The position numbers were made by a program, and so were the translations under genes. The notes below the pieces were generated by a model. That model was not told the DNA's origin and did not search any database. It saw nothing but the letters and a program-made list of their open reading frames with translations. Shown in pieces: positions 25,169 to 32,709 of a stretch of DNA of 41,280 bases. Numbering within the stretch: the stretch's first letter is position 1; every line of letters starts with the position of its first letter. The stretch is from Planctomycetota bacterium (lineage in GTDB: Bacteria; Planctomycetota; UBA1135; JAKEFM01): contig JAKEFM010000119.1 of the NCBI GenBank assembly GCA_022616055.1, positions 1-41,280 of the forward strand. The letters are read 5' to 3'.

Positions 25169-25402
25169 CTACCGGGGAGGCTCCACCGTCGCAGACTCCG
25201 CGCGGATGACGCTCCGGTGCGGGTGCTCGGTCGACGGGCCTTCCAGGGAGTACCGCTTGACCCCGACGACCTCGTCCCCCTCGAGGCGCCAGACGTACAC
25301 GGTGCGGCCCTCGTCGCCGTCGACCACCAAGACGCGGGGGACGCCCGCGCATCCCGCGACGACAGGGAGCAGGACGAGGGAGGGAAAGAGCCGAGTCCTC
25401 AT
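25169..25402 (-). CDS. Small lipoprotein of unknown function
   Basis: A 77-residue protein, ATG 25402, with AGGAGG upstream. MRTRLFPSLVLLPVVAGC is a lipoprotein signal with lipobox VVAGC. The mature ~60 residues (VLVVDGDEGRTVYVWRLEGDEVVGV) form a small beta-rich unit with no recognised family. It stands alone between the higBA promoter and a long intergenic region. Confidence 0.6.
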   Translation of the reverse strand: MRTRLFPSLVLLPVVAGCAGVPRVLVVDGDEGRTVYVWRLEGDEVVGVKRYSLEGPSTEHPHRSVIRAESATVEPPR

Positions 25403-25601
25403 GGCGGTCCTCCTGTTCGGGTAGAGGGCCCGGATGCTACTCGTCGCCGGACCGGCGCCTCCTTCGGCGTGGGGACGTGGCGAGGCGGCCGCCTGTCCTG
25501 CCCCGCCGAGTCCTTGGCGAGTTCGCGATCGGGCGCGAGCGAGCATCGCGGGTCTCGGCTCCCAGGAGGAACGTGCCCGAAGGCGCGGCAGCGCGCGCAG
25601 C

Positions 25602-25624
25602 CGGGGCCGGGTAGTTCGGCCCCG
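25602..25624. repeat. Hairpin containing the recurrent 13-mer TAGTTCGGCCCCG
   Basis: CGGGGCCG-GGTAGTT-CGGCCCCG forms an 8-bp stem with a 7-base loop. The 3' part contains the same 13-mer as 22850-22862 and 24083-24095. In two of the three copies it forms a stem-loop with the TAGTT in the loop. Confidence 0.45.
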
Positions 25625-25764
25625 CTGCTCCCCTCCTCGGCCCAGCGCCTCGGAGCACGGTGGGCGGTGCCCCAGCCGTCGTGCCGCTCGCCGAAACGCC
25701 GAGCGGCTGTTGTTCGCCGGACGTAAGTCCAGGCGGGGACAGATCCCGGAAGCGCGCACGTCGT

Positions 25765-25811
25765 CTTTCCCACGTGGGAAAGGCGACGCGTTGTGTTTCT
25801 CACGTGAGAAA
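25765..25811. promoter_or_regulatory. Pair of parS-like CACGTG palindromes
   Basis: CTTTCCCACGTGGGAAAG (25765-25782) and TTTCTCACGTGAGAAA (25796-25811) are perfect palindromes centred on CACGTG with centres exactly 30 bp apart. Both are followed by AAGGCG, so the unit is also a direct repeat. The ParB site parS is TGTTTCACGTGAAACA; the second site shares its central TCACGTGA, and each half-site matches at 6 of 8 positions. The ParB-like gene lies 4.8 kb to the left. Alternatively this is a two-site operator of another dimeric regulator. Confidence 0.55.
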
Positions 25812-25864
25812 GGCGCGCGTGCGCCTTCGAGCGGGGCCGCCCGCCCCGCGCGACGGGCGCTCCG

Positions 25865-27802
25865 CTACTGGATCGTCACGACGAGGCCGTTCGAGATCGT
25901 GCAGCCGGCCGGCGCGCCCGGATCGATCACCCCGATCTGCACGTAGGTGACGAGACCGGAGATCCCCGGGTCGTTCGGGATCGCGAGCTCGAGCTCCGTC
26001 GCGCCGCCGCCCGGGACGCCCAGGATCCCCTGCAGCGGGAGGGAGAGGGTGATCGCAGGGAACGGGTAGAGCGTTCCGCAGGGGAGCGGGAGGTTCAGGA
26101 GAGAGAATCCGAAGACGAGGATCCCGCCTCCCCCACCGACGCCGTCCGAGACGGCGAGGACGACGTTGCCGCCCGGGGCCGCGGTCCCGCCGCCGGTGAG
26201 TCGCGGGACGAAGCCTCCGGATCCGGGGGTCCCCGCCCCCGACTCGACGAAGGGACCGGCGTCGCTCACGTGGGATTCCATCGTGACGGGCGCCGACATC
26301 CCCGAGGTGGCCCAGAGGTTGTAGAGGTCGTTCCCCCAGTTGTCGGTCGTGTTCTCCGTCTGGAGGAACTCGACGTACTCCTTCGAGACCGTCTGGTAGA
26401 GGAGGTTCGCCTCGACCCGGGTCACGTTGCCGGGGAGCGTGAAGACGGTGTCGTCCCAGAACTGGCCGTCGCGGTAGGTCGCGGCGACCGGGCTCCCCTC
26501 GAAGAGGGCGAAGTTCGCGTTCGTGAACCCCTTCGGCGGGACGCGGTTGTCCTTCGCGATGCAGTCGTTGAGGATGAAGTGGAAAGTCGGAGTGCACCCG
26601 CCGGGGCCGCTGAGACCCTGCTGGGCCTCGTAGACCTTGAGTTGCGGATCGGGGGCGAGGATCGCGGTCGTCGGGTCGTAGGCGCCCGATTCGAAGACGA
26701 GCGTGCCGGCGGCGTTGCGCCCGCGGACCTGGATCCACATGCGCCGTCCCTCCGGGTATCCGGTCGGGAGCTTGTGGCCCGTCAGGTTCTTCACGCGGAT
26801 CCTCGCCTCGACCTGGCCGCCGACGGTCCGCGTCGTCACCCACAGGCGCGAGGCGGACTGGAGGGTCTGCGTCGCCCGGGCGATGACGGTGTCGTAGGGG
26901 ACGTTGCCGAGGCTCCAGAAGGTCGGGATGATCAGCGGTGCGAAGGTGTTCCCGCCGGTGAAGTCGTGGGTCGGGAGGAACGGGCGCGGGTTCGCGAACG
27001 TGGTGAGCGCGCAGGCGTAGTCGGTCGCCAGGTGCTTCATGTGGCAGGACTGGCAGTTGCCCGCCTCGCCGAGGGCGAAGTAGTCGGAGGCCTTCCACTC
27101 GCTGTAGGTCCGCTCGATGGCGTGGGCCAGCAGGGGGTTGTAGGGGTCGGTGGGGTTCGCCTGGAGGGGATTGCTGACGTCGTGGCAGGTCCCGCAGACG
27201 TTCGACGAGCGGTGGAACGGGGAGAAGATCGTCCCGTGGATCGGGGAGACCGAATCGTTGTAGGGGCCGCGCTTCGGGGCCTCCTGCGGGGGATTCCCCG
27301 GGTCGATCACGGCCATCCCGTTCCCGAACCAGTTCACGTCCGGGTTGACGAGGCCCTGCCCCTCCGTCGTGAGGGGGTCGACCATCCGGTGGCAGGTGTC
27401 GCACTGGACCGACTCGAGGTCGTCGGGCAGGAGGGCGGAGCCGTCGCTAGGGGTGCCGCGCCCCTCGAGCCAGCCCTTCGGCGCGTGGCAGCGCCAGCAC
27501 CACTCCCCCGAGCCGGGGACGTCCTGGTTCGCGACGGCGAGCGCGGCCCGGTAGACCGGATCGCGGGCCGAGTTCGCGTGCATCGTCCCGTTCCAGGTGT
27601 CGTAGGGCTCGACCGTCCCGGTGGAGTAGGAGCCGTGGCAGACGGAGCAGACGAAGGGGGGGGTGATGGCGACCGCGTTCGGCTGCGTCCCCGGGAGGAA
27701 GATCCCTCCCCCCCCCTGCAGGGCGGGGAGGGCGCCGACCAGCAGGGAGGCGGCGGCGAGGGAGGCGAGGAGCGGGCCGACGGTTCGACGGAGTTGTCCC
27801 AT
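25865..27802 (-). CDS. Secreted pentahaem cytochrome c with planctomycete-type C-terminal domain
   Basis: A 645-residue protein from ATG 27802 (a TTG at 27847 would add 15 residues). The signal peptide is MGQLRRTVGPLLASLAAASLLVG. Five CxxCH haem sites lie in the first 255 residues: CSVCH (52), CWRCH (102), CDTCH (134), CGTCH (203), CQSCH (250). The spacing, FHRSSNVCGTCHD and a late CQSCHMK resemble cytochrome c554-like multihaem proteins. The middle (about 300-510) is beta-rich with GHKLPTGYPEGRRMW, a segment common in such cytochromes. The last ~110 residues end PNDPGISGLVTYVQIGV...SNGLVVTIQ and match the C-terminus of the secreted protein at 13429. Electron transfer outside the cytoplasm is likely; partners are unknown. 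Confidence 0.8.
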   Translation of the reverse strand: MGQLRRTVGPLLASLAAASLLVGALPALQGGGGIFLPGTQPNAVAITPPFVCSVCHGSYSTGTVEPYDTWNGTMHANSARDPVYRAALAVANQDVPGSGEWCWRCHAPKGWLEGRGTPSDGSALLPDDLESVQCDTCHRMVDPLTTEGQGLVNPDVNWFGNGMAVIDPGNPPQEAPKRGPYNDSVSPIHGTIFSPFHRSSNVCGTCHDVSNPLQANPTDPYNPLLAHAIERTYSEWKASDYFALGEAGNCQSCHMKHLATDYACALTTFANPRPFLPTHDFTGGNTFAPLIIPTFWSLGNVPYDTVIARATQTLQSASRLWVTTRTVGGQVEARIRVKNLTGHKLPTGYPEGRRMWIQVRGRNAAGTLVFESGAYDPTTAILAPDPQLKVYEAQQGLSGPGGCTPTFHFILNDCIAKDNRVPPKGFTNANFALFEGSPVAATYRDGQFWDDTVFTLPGNVTRVEANLLYQTVSKEYVEFLQTENTTDNWGNDLYNLWATSGMSAPVTMESHVSDAGPFVESGAGTPGSGGFVPRLTGGGTAAPGGNVVLAVSDGVGGGGGILVFGFSLLNLPLPCGTLYPFPAITLSLPLQGILGVPGGGATELELAIPNDPGISGLVTYVQIGVIDPGAPAGCTISNGLVVTIQ

Positions 27803-28038
27803 TAGCCGAGCGCGGGTGGATCCCACGCGAGAATGCGGTTGCCTCAAGGACGCGTCGGGCTGCTCCCCGGTTCCCCTCTTCCCGGCGGCCGGGCCCGGTG
27901 GAGCGGGGAAATTCTACCCTCCCGCCGCCGGGTGCGGGGAGCATGCTCCTCGAGCGCGGAGCCCTTATCATCTCCCGACTTCAGGCCGGGGCGGGTCCCT
28001 GCCGATCCGGCGGGCCGCGGCGCGACTCCGGAGCAACC

Positions 28039-29406
28039 ATGACCGACTCGAAGACCCACCTCGTCGCCGTCGTCGGAGCCGGGCCCGCGGGGCTGTTCGC
28101 CGCAAAGAAGTTCGCCGACGCCGGCCACCGGACCTTCATCCTCAATCGCGACATCAAGCCGGGGGGCCTCGCCGAGTACGGGATCTTCCCGAACAAGCAC
28201 GCGATGAAGGAGGGGCTCCGGAAGCAGTTCCGGAAGATCCTCGAGACCCCCGCCCTCTCCTACTTCGGGAACGTCCGGATCGGGGGAGGCGGCGACCTCA
28301 CGGTCGAGGAACTGAGGGGGCTCGGGTTCACCGCCGTCGTCGTCGCGGCGGGCGCGCAGGGGACGAAGAGCCTCGGCATCCCCGGCGAGGAGGGGGAAGG
28401 GGTCTTCCACGCGAAGGACCTCGTCTACCACTACAACGACCTCCCCCCCTTCAGCCTCCGGCCGTTCGCGATCGGCCAGCGCTGCGCCGTCGTCGGGATC
28501 GGGAACGTGATGATCGACGTCGCGAACTACCTCGTGCACTACAAGCAGGTCGGCGAGATGGTCGCCGTCGCCCGGCGCGGGCCCGCGGAGCGCGCCTACG
28601 ACCGCCGGGAGATGAAGCACGTCTGCGCGAACCTGGATCGCGCGGCCGCGGCTGCCGAGGTCGAGAGGATCGCCGATCGCCTCGGGGCCGTCGGACAGGA
28701 TCCGGCCGCGCTCGTCGCCGCCCTCCTCGAGGACACGCCGGAGGGGACGGTTCCCGAGGGGCCGACGCGGATCCGCTTCCGCTTCCTCGCCTCGCCCAAG
28801 CGCGTCGTGCGCGACGCGGGGGGGCGGGTCGCCGGCCTCGAGATCGAGGAGAACGTCCTCGTCGCCAAGGGGGACTCGACCGCGGCGAAGGGGACGGGGA
28901 AGACGGAGGTCCTCCCCGTCGACACGGTGGTCTTCGCGATCGGGGACCGCGTCGACCCGAGCCTCGGCCTCCCCTACGCCGACGGCACCTTCTCGACGAA
29001 CCCGGTCCCGCGGGGAGGGGACCCCGAGCCCTCCCTCTACGAGGTCTACGATCCGGCGGCGAAGCGCGTCCTCGAGGGCCTCTTCGTCATCGGCTGGTCG
29101 CGGAAGGCCTCCGACGGCCTCGTCGGGAAGGCCCGCCAGGACGGCGAGAGCGGCGCGAAAGTCGTGCTCGCCTACCTCGCCTCGCGGCCCGGCATGGACG
29201 CGGCGGGGGGTGAAGCGGCGGCCGCCGGCGTCGACCGTCGCCTCCGCGAGCGATTCCCGCGGGCCGTCCCGAAGGACCGCATCCCCCTCCTCGAGGCCGC
29301 GGAGCGCGAGGAGGCCGCCCGCCGCGGCGTGCCGTTCTTCAAGTGGCCGCGCAACGAGGAGATGCTCGCCGCGATCGAGCGGCGGACCTCCCCCCTCCCC
29401 CGCTGA
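28039..29406 (+). CDS. FAD-dependent NADPH-ferredoxin-reductase-like enzyme
   Basis: A 455-residue protein, ATG 28039. VAVVGAGPAGLFAAKKFAD (9-27) is the FAD-binding Rossmann motif. FILNRDIKPGGLAEYGIFPNK is the GGLxxYGI(x)P segment shared by GltD and adrenodoxin-reductase-type flavoproteins. CAVVGIGNVMIDVANYLVH (about 154-172) is the NADPH-binding motif with the family's GxGNVAxD pattern, here GIGNVMID. It shuttles electrons between NADPH and ferredoxin or a similar carrier. It is divergent from the cytochrome gene (236 bases apart), and the two could be linked in redox metabolism, though this is not shown. Confidence 0.85.
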   Translation: MTDSKTHLVAVVGAGPAGLFAAKKFADAGHRTFILNRDIKPGGLAEYGIFPNKHAMKEGLRKQFRKILETPALSYFGNVRIGGGGDLTVEELRGLGFTAVVVAAGAQGTKSLGIPGEEGEGVFHAKDLVYHYNDLPPFSLRPFAIGQRCAVVGIGNVMIDVANYLVHYKQVGEMVAVARRGPAERAYDRREMKHVCANLDRAAAAAEVERIADRLGAVGQDPAALVAALLEDTPEGTVPEGPTRIRFRFLASPKRVVRDAGGRVAGLEIEENVLVAKGDSTAAKGTGKTEVLPVDTVVFAIGDRVDPSLGLPYADGTFSTNPVPRGGDPEPSLYEVYDPAAKRVLEGLFVIGWSRKASDGLVGKARQDGESGAKVVLAYLASRPGMDAAGGEAAAAGVDRRLRERFPRAVPKDRIPLLEAAEREEAARRGVPFFKWPRNEEMLAAIERRTSPLPR

Positions 29407-29418
29407 CCCGCCGGCTCG

Positions 29419-30621
29419 CTAGCGGTCCTCGGGCTTCTTCCGCGAGACGCTGAAGGCGAGCTCGGGGTAGCGTCCGTCCGGGCGCACCTCCTCCGGACGG
29501 AGCCAGCGCTCCTCGTAGCCGAACCTCCGGTGGGTGACCCGCAGGATGTTGGGCCCCTCCTTCGAAAGGTGGGCGGCGAAGGAGAACCGGCCGTCGCCGT
29601 CCGTCTTGTCGGTGGCGACGATCTTCCCCCCGATCTCGAGCCTCGCCTCCGAGGCGACGAGGGGTCGGCCCGAGTCGACGTCGACGCAGTTCCCCTCGAC
29701 CAGCGTCGGGAGGTCCGGGGATACGGCGAGGTCGATCGCCCCTCCCCCCGGGCGCGCGCCCGCGCGCTCGGCGAGGAGACGCTCGGGGCCGCCTCCGGGG
29801 GGGACGCCGAACAGGCGCAGCCGGTACTCCCCCGCGACGAGGCCGGCGACGCGGTAGGTGCCGTCCGGTCCCGCCGGGGCGCTCCCTCCCGTGAAGGAGA
29901 AGCGCTCCGTCATGTCCGGCTCGAAGACGGCGACGACGCGCCCCTTCGCGATCGGGGCTCCCGAGGCGTCGAGGGCCTTCCCCTCGAAGGACCGGGACGG
30001 CCTCCCGAGGCGGATCTCGAGGACGAACTCCTCCGACGACTTGAGGCCTCGGCTCGCCTGCGTCTCGACGACGCAGCCCTCCGAGGCCCCCTCCCCCTTG
30101 AGGCGCATCTTGAAGTTCGTCGCCGCCGCGTTGAGCGCCTCGAAGCGCGCCTTCCCGTCGGGCCCGGACACGGTCCGGACGGGCGTCCCGAGGGCGAACC
30201 CGGTCGAGGAGGCCTCGACGGAAACTCCCTCGAGCGGCGCTCCCTCCATGTCGAGCACGGTGATCGTGGCGGCGGTCTTCCCGACCGAGAACAGGCTCAC
30301 CTCGATCCCCTCGACCGTCGCTCCCTCCTTCACCTCGAGGGGCCCCGCGCGCCCGTCGAGGTATCCCGGAGCGGAGGCCCAGAGGGCGTAGGTGCCCGGC
30401 GCGGGCGCCGGGACCTCGAAGGTCCCATCCTCCCCGGCGATCGCGTCGGGGGGGCCGGGCGGGATCGGCTCCTCTCCCTTCTGGAGCCGGATCTCGGCCA
30501 GGGCGATCGGATGCCCCGTCCGGGCGCGAACGCTCCCGCGCAGGAGGATCGAGTCGGGAGTCGGCCTTCCGGGAAGGAGGCCGACCAGGGCGGGCAGAAG
30601 GAGGCGCGATCCGGTGGACAT
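29419..30621 (-). CDS. Secreted protein with repeated carboxypeptidase-regulatory-like domains
   Basis: A 400-residue protein, ATG 30621. The N-terminus MSTGSRLLLPALVGLLPGRP is a plausible signal. Three to four repeats of the CarboxypepD_reg/prealbumin-like beta sandwich follow. Each begins with a strand such as LLRGSVRARTGHPIALAEI and contains GEDGTFEVPAPAPGTYALWASAPGY or DGTYRVAGLVAGEYRLRL, the typical D-G-x-F/Y...G-x-Y pattern. These are binding or spacer modules without enzymatic residues. The gene ends 12 bases from the opposite oxidoreductase gene and lies 32 bases downstream of elbB in the same direction, so it is probably cotranscribed with it. Confidence 0.75.
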   Translation of the reverse strand: MSTGSRLLLPALVGLLPGRPTPDSILLRGSVRARTGHPIALAEIRLQKGEEPIPPGPPDAIAGEDGTFEVPAPAPGTYALWASAPGYLDGRAGPLEVKEGATVEGIEVSLFSVGKTAATITVLDMEGAPLEGVSVEASSTGFALGTPVRTVSGPDGKARFEALNAAATNFKMRLKGEGASEGCVVETQASRGLKSSEEFVLEIRLGRPSRSFEGKALDASGAPIAKGRVVAVFEPDMTERFSFTGGSAPAGPDGTYRVAGLVAGEYRLRLFGVPPGGGPERLLAERAGARPGGGAIDLAVSPDLPTLVEGNCVDVDSGRPLVASEARLEIGGKIVATDKTDGDGRFSFAAHLSKEGPNILRVTHRRFGYEERWLRPEEVRPDGRYPELAFSVSRKKPEDR

Positions 30622-30653
30622 GTGCGACGTGAGAGGGAGGCCCGGCGGCCCGA

Positions 30654-31340
30654 TCAGCGTCCGACGGCCGCGGGCTTCGGGACGAGGGAGAGGACCTCGC
30701 GCACGAGCTTCTCGATCCCCTCGGCCGCCTCGCCGATCCGGGTGGCTAGCATGTAGGCGGGCGTCGAGACGACGCGCGCGTCGCGGTCGACGCACACCTC
30801 GCGCACGCGCCGGTCCTCGTGGGCGCACCCCATCGCGACGATCCTCGCGGCCGTCCCCTTCTCGTTGCCGACCGTGACGGAGGCGCGGATCCCGTTCTTC
30901 CCGAGGATCGCCGCGACGGTCGCCGGGGCAATGCAGATCGCGCCGATCGGCTTGCCCGCCTTCGCCATCTCCAGGACCAGGCGCGCGACCTCCGGATGGG
31001 GCTTCGCCTTCTCGCCGGCCGCGGCGAAGTCGGAGAGGTTCTTCGCGGCCCCGTAGCCCCCGGGGAGGATCAGTCCGTCGATCTCGTCCGCCTTCACCGT
31101 GGCGAGGTCGCGGATGTTCCCGCGCGCGATCCGCGCCGCCTCGACGAGGCAGTTGCGGGTCTCCCCCGCCACGGGCGCGCCCGTCAGGTGGTTCGCGACC
31201 TCGCGCTGCGTGACGTCGGGCGCCATGCACAGCGCCTCGGCGCCCGCGCGGTCGAGGGAGAGGAGCGTCAGGACGGACTCGTGGATCTCGGAGCCGTCGA
31301 GGACGCCGCAGCCGGAGAGGAGAACGCCGATGCGAGCCAT
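30654..31340 (-). CDS. elbB: ElbB-type DJ-1/PfpI-superfamily glyoxalase
   Basis: A 228-residue protein, ATG 31340, with GGAGGC upstream. VGVLLSGCGVLDGSEIHE-type start (here IGVLLSGCGVLDGSEIHESV), EIDGLILPGGYGAAKNLSDFA and PIGAICIAPATVA are diagnostic of ElbB, an isoprenoid-associated glyoxalase-like protein. ICIAPA contains the nucleophile-elbow Cys. E. coli ElbB has weak glyoxalase activity; the physiological substrate is unclear. The length is close to the family's ~217 residues. It is the first gene of a likely two-gene unit with the downstream secreted protein. Confidence 0.9.
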   Translation of the reverse strand: MARIGVLLSGCGVLDGSEIHESVLTLLSLDRAGAEALCMAPDVTQREVANHLTGAPVAGETRNCLVEAARIARGNIRDLATVKADEIDGLILPGGYGAAKNLSDFAAAGEKAKPHPEVARLVLEMAKAGKPIGAICIAPATVAAILGKNGIRASVTVGNEKGTAARIVAMGCAHEDRRVREVCVDRDARVVSTPAYMLATRIGEAAEGIEKLVREVLSLVPKPAAVGR

Positions 31341-31406
31341 GGGAGCCTCCCGAAGGGAGTCGAGTCGGGACCGATCGTACCCTTCGGGCGCGGGTACGAG
31401 GAAGGG

Positions 31407-31937
31407 TCAGCGGCGTCCCGCGTGGGAGAGGATCCAGTCCCCGAGGAGGCGGCCCATCGCCTCCGGGAGCGCCCGGTCGGCGGCGCCTCCCGAGTAGGCC
31501 GATCCGTAGACGTTCGGCGCCCCCATCAGGTCCTCCTCGGCGATCACGCCCCCCGTCGCAGAGTCGGTCAGCTTCGCGTGCACCTTCATGTGCGATCGGC
31601 CCGCCAAGGCCCCGCCCCAGAACCGCGCGGCGCCTCCGACGATGCGGAGAGCCTGGAGGTGCACGTCCACGACGGCGCCGCCCGCCGAACTCGATCCCGG
31701 ATGGCGGGCGACCTGCCGGAAGAGGCCCTGGCTCGCCAGGTGGGCGCGGCAGGAGCCCTCGCACAGGCCGAGGGCCGACGTCGCGTTGGGAATGTCCGGC
31801 GCGGACGTGAAGTCCCGGAACCAGACCTCCTCGAACGCGAGGTTGCCCCGCAGGGCGTTCACGTCGACTTGCGGGACCGGCGTGCGCACCGCGCAGCCGG
31901 CGAAGAGGACGCAGGCGACGAGCGATCTCCGGAGCAT
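31407..31937 (-). CDS. DUF4410-like lipoprotein
   Basis: A 176-residue protein, ATG 31937, preceded by GGAGGG. MLRRSLVACVLFAGC is a lipoprotein signal (lipobox LFAGC). The pattern VDVHLQALRIVGGAARFWGGALAGRSHMKVHAKLTD...GGVIAEEDL is typical of DUF4410-like outer-membrane-associated lipoproteins, where a Gly-rich turn precedes strands. Two further Cys (GLCEGSC) could pair. The function is not known for the family. It lies between elbB and the end of the Bat operon and has its own RBS. Confidence 0.65.
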   Translation of the reverse strand: MLRRSLVACVLFAGCAVRTPVPQVDVNALRGNLAFEEVWFRDFTSAPDIPNATSALGLCEGSCRAHLASQGLFRQVARHPGSSSAGGAVVDVHLQALRIVGGAARFWGGALAGRSHMKVHAKLTDSATGGVIAEEDLMGAPNVYGSAYSGGAADRALPEAMGRLLGDWILSHAGRR

Positions 31938-31995
31938 GTCGGTCCCTCCTCTCGAGCCGTCCCGAGGCGGGCGGGATCCTACCGGGAGGGGCTCG

Positions 31996-32709
31996 TCAGA
32001 TCCGCTCGACGGCCTCGGCGGGGAGCCAGCCGACGCCGCGGCCCGGGGCCTCGACCCGCACCCACTCCCCCTCCGAGCCGAGGATCCGCAGCTCCTCGCC
32101 CGGCCGCAGCCGAAACAGCTCCTCGCGGTCGGCCCTCGGCTCGCTCCGCGCCGGGGCCTCGGCGAGGACGACGGCGCGCGGCCGCGCAGAGCGGAAGAAG
32201 ATCTCGTGGCCGAGGAGCGCGAGGGAGGCGAGGAGGGCGCAGCCGGAGCCGACGGAGAGGGCGCGCGCGAGGCCCGAGGGACGGAGGGTCCGCCAGGCGA
32301 GGGCGGCGAAGAAGAGCGCCTCCGCGACGAGGGCCGCTCGCAGGAGCTCGCCGCGCGTGAAGCCGGAGAGGAACGCCCGGAGGGTGTCCGTCAGGCCAGG
32401 GGACGGGGTCGGAAGGCCGAGCTTCCGGCGCGCCACCTCGATGTTGTGCCGGACGTCGGCGTCCCGGGGGAGGAAGGCCTGCGCGCGGCGGTACTCCGCG
32501 AGGGCGGCGGGCCAGTTCCCCGTGCGCGCCTCGCAATTGCCAAGGTTGTACCGGACCTCCCCCCCGTCGGCACCCGCCTCCACGGCCCGGGTGTAGAGGT
32601 CGCGCGCCGCCGCGTACTCGCCGGCGCGGTACTTCGCGAAGGCCTCGGCGAGGATCCGGTCGACGGAGTCCTGGCCGAAGGCGAGGACGAGGGCGAGAAG
32701 GAGGGCCAT
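31996..32709 (-). CDS. BatE-like TPR protein with C-terminal SH3 domain
   Basis: A 237-residue protein, ATG 32709, whose A overlaps the BatD stop (TGATG). The signal is MALLLALVLAFGQ. TPR units are FAKYRAGEYAAARDLYTRAVEAG and EVRYNLGNCEARTGNWPAALAEYRRAQAFLP (about 24-80). Two membrane segments follow (ELLRAALVAEALFFAALAW, ALLASLALLGHEIFF). The C-terminal ~55 residues (EELFRLRPGEELRILGSEGEWVRV) form a bacterial SH3-like domain. This is the last gene of the Bat operon and matches BatE architecture. Confidence 0.8.
   Translation of the reverse strand: MALLLALVLAFGQDSVDRILAEAFAKYRAGEYAAARDLYTRAVEAGADGGEVRYNLGNCEARTGNWPAALAEYRRAQAFLPRDADVRHNIEVARRKLGLPTPSPGLTDTLRAFLSGFTRGELLRAALVAEALFFAALAWRTLRPSGLARALSVGSGCALLASLALLGHEIFFRSARPRAVVLAEAPARSEPRADREELFRLRPGEELRILGSEGEWVRVEAPGRGVGWLPAEAVERI

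Larger units (their letters stand above)
25403..25864. other. Intergenic region with hairpin and parS-like palindromes
   Basis: About 460 bases between the small lipoprotein start and the 3' end of the cytochrome gene. Overlapping Arg/Ser-rich frames have no RBS or motif and are not called. It holds the hairpin at 25602-25624 and the paired CACGTG palindromes at 25765-25811, described separately. Confidence 0.55.

Noticed and set aside
25434..25950. Open frames over the parS-like palindromes
   Set aside because: All six frames are open here because of base composition; sequences are low-complexity and lack starts with RBS.
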